A stretch of 64,000 nucleotides of DNA from Sarcocystis neurona. Lineage: Eukaryota > Apicomplexa > Conoidasida > Eucoccidiorida > Sarcocystidae. Under the pieces are notes generated by a model. The model worked only from the letters and a program-made list of their open reading frames with translations. It did not search any database and was not told where the DNA came from. Position 1 is the stretch's first letter, and every line of letters begins with the position of its first letter. The stretch is from positions 1,639,186 through 1,703,185 of the forward strand of contig KL647292.1 of NCBI GenBank assembly GCA_000727475.1, in the 5' to 3' direction. Below are positions 11,343-21,500 of this stretch, piece by piece. Position numbers and translations under genes: made by a program.

Positions 11343-14299
11343 GGAAAATGCCGTATTGACGGTCATGGGGCGTCTCTCCGTGTTGCAACTGCCCGCAAAA
11401 TTTTTTCCCTCCCCTCCTCTGGGTCTTGCTGCCAGACTCGCCTGGAGTTTTCTTTTTGAATGACTGGTCGTCGAAAAGAGACTTGCCGTCTGGCTTCGGG
11501 AGAAAACCGACAGCCGGCAGTTTGTTGCTTTGCACATCGAGGTGCTGTCTGGGACACATACGGGGACACACGTTGCCACCTACATACGCAAGTGTGGATG
11601 CATACATATATATATATATATATTCAGAATCCATATATGTATACATATGCATCAATTTTTGTCCATATATATGAACCACTTGCGTACACGTGTTATATAT
11701 ATATATAGTTCAGTCCTCATAAGCGTACCACGTGTATGCTCCATCTGCATAAGTGTGCTACGTGTTCATATATATATATATATATATATGTCTCTCTCAA
11801 TCCTCCGACGGGTTCTTTTTTCTATACGAATTAATTCTGCATACGTATTCATGGATGGTCAGCTCCACGTTTCTTGCCAGAGGGAGTCGACAACTTTGCA
11901 AGGACGTTCTTCTTCTGCGTCAAGGCGTCATGCTTCACAAGCTGTGTTTATCTCTTTGGGCATTTCCTGCTCTCTTGTGCCGCACGTTGCAGCCCCGCAA
12001 GCAGTATACGAGAAAAGTCCACTTTCCTATTTTCCTAGACGAGGGGAGTTCGAAAATGTTTTCTTATCGTTCTTCCTCCGACCTTGCCTAGCAAAGAAAT
12101 CCTTCTCGCCGCTGCTGCTGCTGTTCCCCTTTTCCTTCTCTTCCTCCCGTCCCTTTGCAGCGCTTCCTGCTGCGCAGGTTTTCTCTCTCGCTCCTTTGCT
12201 GCTCGACACTTCTTCTCTCCATCTTCCGCCACGTTTTCCTCTCCTCTGCTTCTTCCGTCCTCGTCCCCGCGTCTCCTTCTTTTCCCTGTTTTCTTCCGGC
12301 TCCTTATACCTCCGTGGCACTCGCTGGTGCTGCGGCGCTGTCCCGCTGCTGCTGCCCCGGTGTCCCGCTGCTGCTCGTCGTCTTCTGCGAGACGCTTTTG
12401 CAGCGTACGGGACTACCGCACAGCTCTTCTATATCACACTGCACAAGACCGGCCTACACGTACCCCAGCGGACGTACATATATGTGGAAATGCGCATATA
12501 TATACAGATATGTGTGTCACAGGCGTATAGCTGAATCTTCACACAGATATTTACACAAGTACTTATCGGTATATTTTGCAAACTATTCCACGCGAACGTC
12601 CCGGACACTGTCAGCACAAGTATATATACACATACGTGGAGATATAATTCTGTCTCTCTCTCTATATATACTTATATTTATGATAATTGTGTGTATATAC
12701 CTGTTCACAGAGACGTATGGTAGTACGCGTCAATCCACACAGATGTGTGTGCTGCTATCTTTCTCCAACTCTCTCTGCGTTGCCTGCTTGTGTAAATAAG
12801 GCCCTGCGTGCCTCGTCGGTTAAACATAAACATATATATAGATATACGTAGTATATTCACAAGTCTATCCCTGTGTAAATGACAGTAAGTAAACAAGAGA
12901 CACGCGTACATACAAATACGTACGTATATAAATTTGTACGTCTTCGCATACATACATATGTATATGACTGTCCGAAAGCATACGTGAAGCTTATCTGCCT
13001 GGGGAAGAAGACGCATACATGCAGAAATATGTCCATGCGGACTGGTCTGCATGGCGACTACACAACAGTAAACAAGCGTACCTGCGTAGGATCTCTCCAC
13101 AGAGAGAACCTATATACAAATATATATATATATATATGCATATATTTGTATGTATGTAACTCTTTGTACGTATGTATAGTTATGTGCGTCCATCTTGTTC
13201 AGTTAAATCTCATCCTGTATATACATCCATGTGCGTACATATAACTTTCCATACACACATATATATATAACATTCCATACGCATATAAATATAGTTGTGT
13301 GCGTCCATCTCTTTCAGGTATGTCTCATCTCGTATATCCCCCGTATATATACACGTAACTCTCTCTATATATACGTGTATACATATATATAATTCTATGC
13401 GTCCATAGCATTCATATATATTGAGAGAAAGAGAAAGGGGAAAGTTGACTGTATGCGTGTGTGTGTATACAGACACTTATGACCGAGTTTTCGACGCCTG
13501 CGTTGTACTTTCCCCGCGTACGGAGCCAGCCGCGAGGGTGCTGTCCGCTTTGAACTCTTATCTCTTCGCAGTATTTTGTCAAAGAAGAAGAAACCCGTCT
13601 TCCACCGGGGCAACTCTGAACACCTACCCACGTATACGTATCTACGTGTCTCTCTCTCTGTATATACACGTATATACCTGTGTATATACGAGTGTACGTA
13701 TATCTTCATGGATGTGTACAGATGTCACTGCAGCGGCAGGTGAAAGTAGACCTCTATGTGTAGATGTCCCCGCGTATGTGTCACTTGTTTCTCCGTTGTA
13801 TACAAACCTACAATCCCACACACGCAGTCGCTGTATGACTCTATATGCCTACGCGGTTTACGTAGACGTAAGTGTACATACATCGCAAGAAAGAGAAAGA
13901 GAGAAATATGTATCCGTATGGGGCCACACACATCTTTTTCTAGACAGGCAGAGCCACAAAGATACACACATATACACATCCGCCATTTCTATTATGGAGA
14001 CCTGCTGAATATTACCGCCCTGTAGAGTCGTGTGCGCATGCAGACAAATGTACCAAGCTTTTCAACGCGTGTGTTTCTTCTACGGAGACGCGCACTCGTC
14101 GCAAACACCTAAAACTGGTACCCCTGTACAAGTGTCAGTCTGCTACATATTCCTCAGTGTATGTTTGTGTGTGTTTGTGTGTGTGTGTGTATTTGTCTGT
14201 TTCTTCGTCGTCGGTGGGAATACCTGACGTGGTGCGTGTGCGTGAAGGGACAAAGACGAGGGAGGGGAGCAGCAGCTCTTCACGACAGCGACGGTTAAT
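10795..14299. other. mixed region without confirmed gene
   Basis: Contains a GT array (11300-11343), TA arrays (11605-11625, 11690-11710, 11768-11792), a pyrimidine-rich block (12090-12400) and TATGTA-type repeats (12470-13480). Weak frames at 11150-11280 (+) and 11360-11560 (-) look partly protein-like but lack splice or family support. Confidence 0.5.
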
Positions 14300-14610
14300 A
14301 TGGGGGAAGCAGGACCAGCCGCAGCGGCAGCGAGTCTTTTCTTCCTCACGCGCAGACACTCTGCTGCTGCAGCTACTTCTTCAGGTTGTTCTTTCTATTC
14401 TTTCCCTCTTCTGTCTTCTCTTTGCGCCACTTTGTCTACTTCTTCTCTTTTCTCTGCAATCCACTCACGTCCCCCGCGTCGCTCTTCGTCCTTTTCTCCG
14501 TTTCTTTCTTCTTCTTTCTCTTTTTTCTCCCTCTCTTCTTCCTCTTCTGTCCCCTCTACCTCTTTCTGGCGTTCGTCTTCCCCCTGCTCCCCTGCTGCTG
14601 CTCTCCGTAG

Positions 14611-14971
14611 TAGCGTTTGGCTGCCCGTCTCTGGGTGGAGAAAGCAGCTACTGAGACGCAAGACCGACTCCCGGTACAAAGGAAAGCGATGTATGAGCCC
14701 GACCGCAGGAGCACTGCCGGCAGAAGCAGCGAAACTTTCTCTTTTCGAAAAGCAGAAACGAGCCCTGGAGGCGTGGCTAGCTGCCGAGCAGCAACGTTTG
14801 CGTGCGCTTCCCGTACAGGAACTGCGCGAGGCTGCCGCGGCCCAGGTGCTCCACGCCTACAAACAAAAGCTAGAGCAACTGTACGGCCCCACTTACGTCC
14901 AGCGAGAATGGAGGGAACTGTTTCTGCTGGCGAAAGCCAGTCTCCTCGAAACACCAGCGAAAAACACGTAG
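14611..14971 (+). CDS. C-terminal exon of an unidentified helical protein
   Basis: After about 100 bases of almost pure pyrimidine ending in CTCTCCGTAG (14610), a clean frame runs to TAG at 14969-14971. It encodes about 119 residues: a basic start (SGWRKQLLRRKTDSRYKGKR), then two long amphipathic helices (EKQKRALEAWLAAEQQRL and AAQVLHAYKQKLEQLYG) and YVQREWRELFLLAKASLLE. There are no simple-repeat codons and codon use is mixed, unlike the surrounding shadows. The same frame stays open up to an ATG at 14300 (MGEAGPAAAAASLFF), which may be a transit-peptide start, but the Ser/Phe-rich part between 14385 and 14610 looks intronic. It could be a small mitochondrial or ribosome-associated protein; this is a guess from composition only. 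Confidence 0.5.
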
Positions 14972-15500
14972 CAGGAGTGTCTCACACAAAAAAGAGCGTG
15001 CCAATCAACAGGACGCAGCAGAAGAGCGGCTGAGGGAAAGTAGCGTTGAGTTTTCGCTCTTGCGTTGCCGCGCTCCATCTCTTCTCTGTAGTTTCTCCTA
15101 CAAGTGCAGTCTGTTGACACGCCTTCACAAGAAAGTGCCTCGGAAAGACGTCTTCTCTGTGCGTGCGCCACCCACAGGGACAACTGTTGCACGGATTACA
15201 CACACGTAATAATACCCCCACTTCCCCCACAAGTCTCTCGTTTGCATATATATAAATGTGTGCCCAGACAATTTATCGGTTCGCTTAATAAGTATAGGTG
15301 TACGTCTATGTGTGTTTGTGTGTGTTTATTTGTGTGTGTGTGTAGGTACATATATAAATATAAATATATGTATATATGTATGTACGTGTCGGCATGCGTG
15401 TAGTCAAGCAGATACATGGTTGTGGCCAGGGCACTTAAAGAGCTCGTTGTTTAGTTGACAATTAATACGTAGGTGCTTGAACGGAACAAGAACTATTTTT
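14972..15500. other. 3' flank of the 14.6-kb exon and TA/GT microsatellite
   Basis: Unremarkable sequence to about 15240, then GT and TATA microsatellite (15300-15390). No gene seen. Confidence 0.5.
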
Positions 15501-15509
15501 GCTGCAGCA

Positions 15510-15713
15510 GCAGGTCCATACTTTGGGGCGGTCTGCTGTACGTACCGCAGCAGCCTCTACGGACGTGCCGCCGCTCCCTCCGAGGTGATGGAGACTCCAC
15601 AGCGGGCTAATATCGCTGAACTTACGAGCAACATGGCTGCGGACTGCACGCAGGCCTACACACGCCTTTCGTATGCGTACTGGGAAGCCCCTTTTGCGCA
15701 AAAGTTGTCTAGA
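15510..15713 (+). CDS. possible short exon, unidentified
   Basis: A frame following TTTTTGCTGCAGCAG encodes GPYFGAVCCTYRSSLYG, then PSEVMETPQRANIAELTSN and DCTQAYTRLSYAYWEAPFAQ, ending near CTAGA/GTAGCG. It looks protein-like (mixed codons, no repeats) and sits at the edge of the repeat-poor block, but the opposite strand is also open, there is no recognised family and no partner exon. Confidence 0.25.
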
Positions 15714-16300
15714 GTAGCGTCGGGAGAGGGAGAGGGATGTTTGGAATCCACATGTCTCTCCTTTTTACTATACTTCTTGTGCAATTTTCTTCGTTTCTTC
15801 GTTGGCCGGCGCCTCTCGTGCGTGGGCGCGGAAGAAGAGAAAAAAAGGTGCAGTGTCGTCGCTTTCTCCGGTCGGCCCGGCGGCGCTCGCTATCCTCCTT
15901 TCCGAGACGTCTTTGTGTGGAGAACAGCAGCTGGCAGGCAGCTTGAACTAACAACACGATGGTCCACATTAGCGGACGAATGTCTCTCAGTCTTCATACG
16001 GGTGTGTATGTACACCTGCTTGTGTAACCCGGTGTACCTGTACAGGTGTGTATATTCACATGGAAGTACATGTGGATCTTGTGCACACAGGGCAGAGTTG
16101 AAGTAAACCACTCGTAGAGATGTACGACATTGTAGATTGCAGATAGAAGCTCCGCAAGAGAGCGTTTTTTTTTCGCGAACCGTAGCCCAGGCGACCGTCC
16201 TCACACGCCCCTCCAGCAGCCGCAGCGCAGTGACACCAAAAACTTCTGTCCCCCGGTACACTTTTTCACTGCTTCATACACTCCTCAACTCACCACCACG

Positions 16301-16508
16301 TATCGTCAGAAATTTGCGAGACAACGCGTGTACTCTTCCTGTTTCAGGAAGAATCGTGGTGGCTTTGTTTATCCGTAGGAACACGACGAAAGATAGTGTT
16401 TACGTATCTCCAGAAATTTGCCAGACGATGCACGTACTCTTCCTGATTCAGGAAGAGACATGGTGGCTTTGTTTAGCCGTAGGAACATGACGAAAGATAG
16501 TGTTCCTC
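16301..16508. repeat. 104-bp tandem duplication with hairpin
   Basis: Two units starting with CAGAAATTTGC at 16307 and 16411, roughly 85-90% alike through GGTGGCTTTGTTTA and GACGAAAGATAGTGTT. Each contains an 8-bp inverted repeat, TCTTCCTG-TTT-CAGGAAGA (16334-16352) and TCTTCCTG-ATT-CAGGAAGA (16438-16456). Confidence 0.9.
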
Positions 16509-17073
16509 GAGCAACAGATCTTGCGCTTTTGAGTTAGTCGCGTTAAGCAGAAGTGAGGCAACTACCGCAAACCTGGTTCCAAAGTGTCTCAAAGGGGGGG
16601 CTCCAGTGGTAGCTTTGAGGGAGCTGCTATACGCAGCGGGTGGCGGAAGCCGGTCAACGTGTACAGCACCTAATATCGTTTGCTCTTGAAGGGCGTGACA
16701 ACGGCTCGCTCACGTCGAGCGTTAAAGTGTGCTTCTACCTTTGTGCAGATTATTTGTTATTTGGTTCTCATTACGCGGAAAAAGCTGTGATGTGTGCTAC
16801 TCTCTCCACGAATATGTCACACTCCCATTACAGGGCCGCGCACTACTTGCAGTAGGTCTTCTGGCAACACGTACACATTTGAAAGCGTTCGCGCAATCCA
16901 GGACGGTTCTCTTGGATTCTTTCTGACCAAAACACGCATAGGTGTGTATCGGTACTGGTGTACTACTATTCCCACCTTGATTCATACATGTATATGAAAA
17001 TCTGCATCCTTCTCTTAAACTTGCGAGTACACACAAGATGCCCGCCTACACAGTGCCTCCCAGAGGGATATTT

Positions 17074-17380
17074 TGAAACCGCAGAGCTTCGTTTCGTCTC
17101 TTCGACGAAGCCTTCTCTGCAACCGTATTCCCTGATACTTGCCTGGCAGTCACCTACTTAAAGCACGTCTTTGCACAGGACTTGGCGCTGCCAGACTACC
17201 TGGTGAAAGCCATCGAAGTGTCCTGGGTGTCCGCTTCGGGTCGCACCCGCGTGTAGAAGGTGCGGTTGTACGTAGGCTACATCGACGCTGCTAGAGGTAA
17301 AGTGGAAGGGCAGATCTCCGATGTAGGCTCCTCGACAGACGGTCAACGGTCGGTTGTGCGGGTCTGGTTGTTTTGTTACT
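17074..17380 (+). pseudogene. decayed coding-like segment
   Basis: One frame reads FRLFDEAFSATVFPDTCL, VTYLKHVFAQDLALPDYLV, KAIEVSWVSASGRTRV, a stop, then KVRLYVGYIDAARGKVEGQ in the same frame. This pattern of long protein-like text with a single stop suggests a degenerate gene or retroelement fragment. No family can be assigned. Confidence 0.25.
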
Positions 17381-17562
17381 GCACGTGATGAATGGCGCAG
17401 ATTTTAATAAGAAGTGTAGCTGTGTTTTGCGCCGTGGTTGAGACCTCGCGCTGAAACTTGCAAAGTCACTCCACTGGCCAGTGTAGCTCTACCTCTTTTC
17501 TGACCTAAGGTTACTTCCATGTTCGACAGGACGTCGTATACCTCAGTGAAAAAAAAACTCGT

Positions 17563-17915
17563 GTCAATGAATCGGACCCCACTACTCGTGGCACAATACA
17601 GCGTCTTCAGTGGTGCACAATTTTTTTTTCCAGATTTAGGGGGGACTCAAAATATGGGTCTTTCGCGCGTTGCCCCACGCTTAGCAGGAGGCGTACTCTT
17701 CTGTCAATGTTTTACATTATGGTGGATACCTTGTTGGTGTTAATGAGTTCCGGACCCACGTTGCTCTTGCGCACCACGTGGAAACTTCGGCAGCACACAG
17801 TCTTTTTCACTTAAGTTCACAGTGACCTGGGAAAATAGAATGTCGCCTTTGTCGCACGCTAAGCGGGAGGCGTATTTTTCTTTTTTCTGCAGCGACTGCG
17901 CTTCCTGACTCGGAA
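17563..17915. repeat. diverged tandem duplication, about 177 bp
   Basis: GTCAATGAATCGGACCCCAC (17563) recurs as GTTAATGAGTTCCGGACCCA (17739), and CACGCTTAGCAGGAGGCGTA (17676) as CACGCTAAGCGGGAGGCGTA (17855), the order and spacing being kept. Confidence 0.65.
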
Positions 17916-19439
17916 GCGGTTACACGCTTTGCTGTAGTTGCCTGTTTGTTATACATCTGACAGCTAATGTTGTAGTCCAGAAACGAGTGTCTCTGATTGC
18001 CCATGTAGGGGGCGAAATACTACACCTCGCAGAGTCACGCAAGTCAACGGCTGCTTCGCAACGCTACTAACTACGGAGATCTACTCCGCTAGTTTTCCCC
18101 TGAAGAGGCGAAGAGCCAAGCACAGCTGTGTGATAAGCATGTGCACGTACAGGTATCCGTGTGACCCTTTTGAGTGAACGACAGTTTACGTGACTTGCAC
18201 TGAGAGGCTGCGAAGGCGTACAAAAACAACTCGGTGACCACTTGCGCGCCGAAGCGCCTCCGGCGCAGCTAGCCAGCAGAGTGAAAGAGGTATCAAAGAA
18301 AGACGAGTGAGTGGCTAGCCGACGTCTGGGGTGTACATACACGCCGATTGTCATACACACGCACGAGAATACTCACGGGAGTCAAGTGGACAGATAGTGA
18401 CCACGAACTATTCGGCAGCGCATACTGCAAGTTAAGGCTGCATCGTGGACGGCAGAAGAAATGCACGAGCAGTTCAACCGCAATGCGGAAATGCTGAAAT
18501 ATTGTAGGAAGGTAACACCGTGAATCAGTGGACGCTCCTCGATGTCTCCAAAGGATGTTTTAATGGACTGCGCCGCGGACGGCTAGTCGAAAGTTGGCGA
18601 TGTGTACGCCCGAGGAAATCACCAAATGTGAAGTAGAAGTGAACGTCTTTCAGTGATAGGGAGGATCACCTAAGGAAAGGTGCAATCTTTCAGCCGGATG
18701 TGTCGCCGGGTAATTGTCTAGTAGCACAGCTGTATGCAGCTTTTCTTTGACACCGCCCTCCCACGTAACGAATTGGATCGTCAGCTGTGCGTGGTTGATT
18801 GTAATCCAGCGCCTCCTTGCACAACTTGTGCGGTCAGATGTCAACATGCAAGTATGGCATTTAGCATGTACGTTTATGTTTGGCTAGTCCAGCGGAAAAA
18901 ATTGCCAGTGGATCACCCGTTGTAACCTACGTGACTGCACAGGGGGAACCTACAAGATGTGTGGACACTCCTGGAAAAACGTAGCTAGACCTGCCCATTA
19001 TAACACAGAGTGCCACTGTAGTAAAGGTGATGGTCGACTTCTTGAAAGCAGTTGTAACTGCCCGTGCTGACTAGCTGCTTCGAAGCCCGCCCGTAGTCGA
19101 GCGACGGATAGCCTGAAACAGCTTCAGGAAGGGGAATTCGTTCAACGGCGCATACCTAATTGAGAAACGACTCAATTTCACTCGTAGGCGAGCACTTTAG
19201 TTCCGCGACTGAACATGTCTGACTTTTTCGTCGCGTCGCCCGCTGCCCACTGTCTCTGCATCGGTTAGCTGTCTCTAGTTCTGCCGCAGACAGCACGCGG
19301 AACTGCACAGCACTTTTCCGCGTTCTACTACTCCTTGAGTATATGTAGAGTACTATTATGAATGAGAGGAGCTGATGTAAGAAAGTGTATCGGTGGATAA
19401 ATCGAATTTACGCACTTCAAACATCATCTCCTCAATGTG

Positions 19440-19615
19440 CACTGGGTCAGCGAACACTGAAATGTGTCGCTACCACACTGGAAGACATGATCTATCGGGC
19501 TGCTTTTCTCGTGAAATGGAGTAAATATCCTCAAATTGTACAGTTCCGCACTCTCCTGAGCGGGTCCATTTCGATGGAGTTCCTCAAGTTGGGCGTCCGG
19601 TGTCGCGACTGCTGA
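19440..19615 (+). pseudogene. weak chromodomain-like remnant
   Basis: The frame VATTLEDMIYRAAFLVKWSK with YP next resembles the start of a chromodomain (I-x-x-IL...YLVKWKGYP) as found at the end of chromovirus integrases, which are known as decayed copies in Eimeria. The tryptophan-rich second half is absent. Only a resemblance. Confidence 0.18.
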
Positions 19616-20859
19616 AATGGTCACCCCCCTAAGTGCGCTCGCACATGCACGTCGGCTTCGATGTGCCTCGAGTCGCCTGTGTCGACGACGAGCCGTTCTA
19701 CGAATGCTTCTGCATTTTAATCGAGTATTTCCTTCTAATTTCCGACCTCTTCACTCTTCCTCCCTTACAAAGACCCAATTCCTACGACGGGCACTTTTGA
19801 TCTGCGCAGGCACGCATGTATGTATTTCCTCACCCAGGAAGTTGGCTGTGGGTAGCTGTTTCCCAGTATTCCACGAACTCCTTGCACTGGAGATGTCTAG
19901 TTTCAAAAAACGTGTTTGACGTCCCTTCGCGCTGGCATGGTTTCATTCTCAAGATATTTTCTCCCCACCTTTCTTGTTTTTGACCCGCTCGTCTTCCATG
20001 TCGCCTCCCCCGCACATTGTCTTCCTGCGTTTCTACGGAATCAGTAATGACGCCGTGTGCTGTACTCGCCTTCCAGTCCATCCTTGAAATGGATCTGCAC
20101 GGCTCAGACGGAGACATACAGATGAAAAGACGTCGAAGTCTGCCTCTTCTCAAGTGCAGAATTCACCGGCAATTTGCCATGCCGTCGAGAACTGATAGTG
20201 CGACTTACGCACGTATTGACGCCAGTCGGCGTAGCAAATACTCGCGCGGATATTCGGCGTCTTTGGATGCGTAAGCGTCGATGTATATCTTTTATAAATA
20301 TGTGAGTGTACATGTATATCATGTGCTTTTGACCGCCAAGCGTACAGTTGGACTGCTTCTTGTATTCGCCCATGTGTCGGTACGTCTACGCATAAATACA
20401 TGCGTAGAAACGCGTGTATACACTGGCTACACTGAAGTCTAAAGTTAGTATGTTTTTCCTCTTTCTTTCAACAACAAGCCGACGTAAGTCTTTGCGTGTG
20501 AATATACATTTGGCTCATACGTTTTCACGAAGTGGCGCTCCCCAGGATTGCGGCATTTCCACTTTCTACCTTTGTGTTGAAGTACAGCGCTGCGTACATA
20601 AGATAAAGAGATTCACTTCCCTCGGAACTGCCAATATGCTTACTTGGTACATGCTGTGTGATGCGCGTACCGACAGCCTTCCTCATAGGATAAAGCAAGT
20701 TGTCATTTTTATATTCAGCGCGTAGTCTACCAGCAGTCCTGAATGACTCTGAGTCGCCCCGTCCTCCTACGTAGTAGTGCTTTCCCTACATTCCAGATGC
20801 ACTCGTATCTGCCTATTATTTCTCGACGTTTATAAAACGGGAAACTTTTCTCTACAGAC

Positions 20860-20942
20860 GCACATATGCATGTATGTATGTATTTACATACATGTGTGTG
20901 TATATATGCATATGGGCAATGCACGTATGTATGTATATATCT

Positions 20943-20978
<36 letters not shown>
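20860..20978. repeat. TATG and TA microsatellite
   Basis: TATGTATGTAT followed by a TA array (about 20947-20976) that marks the boundary between the repeat-poor block and the next repeat-rich block. Confidence 0.95.
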
Positions 20979-20979
<1 letters not shown>

Positions 20980-21039
20980 CGCCAACAACAGCATCACCAG
21001 GCGCAACCACAGGACGTCGTGGGACAAAGTAGCGCTCGT

Positions 21040-21400
21040 GCGACGGCAGGTGCTGTGTGGCGGACAGCACCAGAAGCAACACCGACAGCAGTATACGAGC
21101 CGCCGCAGCAGCAGGGAGAGCAGCAGCAGCAGCATGAAGGACAACAGCTGCAGATAAGGAAGAAGCAGCAGTAGGACATCTGGAGCAGCAACAACAGGAA
21201 GGACAGCAGTCGCCGCAGCGAGTAGAGAGAATAGCAGCAGGAGGAAGCGGGCATCCGCGGCAGCAAAAGCAGTGAGACCTGGCAGAAGGATGATAGCGAC
21301 AGCAACAGCAGCAAGCAGGGTCGTAGCCACAGGAACGAACAGAGCAGCGGAAGGGCAGCAGCAACGACAAGAGCAGCAGAAGAACCAGCACAGTCGTGTT
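21040..21400. repeat. CAG tract
   Basis: Interrupted CAG/GCA triplets on plus, upstream of the BCAT frame. Confidence 0.9.
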
Positions 21401-21500
21401 ACTTCCAGCAGCAATTTTCTCTCGCACAAGTATTCTTCCTTTCCTCGCATACGTAATTTTCTGTACACGTGTGCTTCTGTCTGTACCTTTCTCTAGTACA

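Larger units (their letters stand above)
15714..20750. other. repeat-poor block without confirmed gene
   Basis: Almost free of AGC and TA repeats and of long frames; base composition is near even. Frames are short and broken. It contains a 104-bp tandem duplication, a 177-bp diverged duplication, snap-back hairpins and coding-like remnants. It is consistent with the feature-poor segments of Eimeria chromosomes. Confidence 0.6.

Noticed and set aside
11148..11679. Frames at 11150-11280 (+, MSAPPLDTPKKTGIYRNSKK) and 11360-11560 (-, GFLPKPDGKSLFDDQSFKKK)
   Set aside because: Protein-like in part, but no family, no confident splice sites and overlap with a GT array; left as unassigned sequence.
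19830..20153. 107-codon minus-strand frame
   Set aside because: Isolated, unrecognised and within a block of broken frames; length is compatible with chance.
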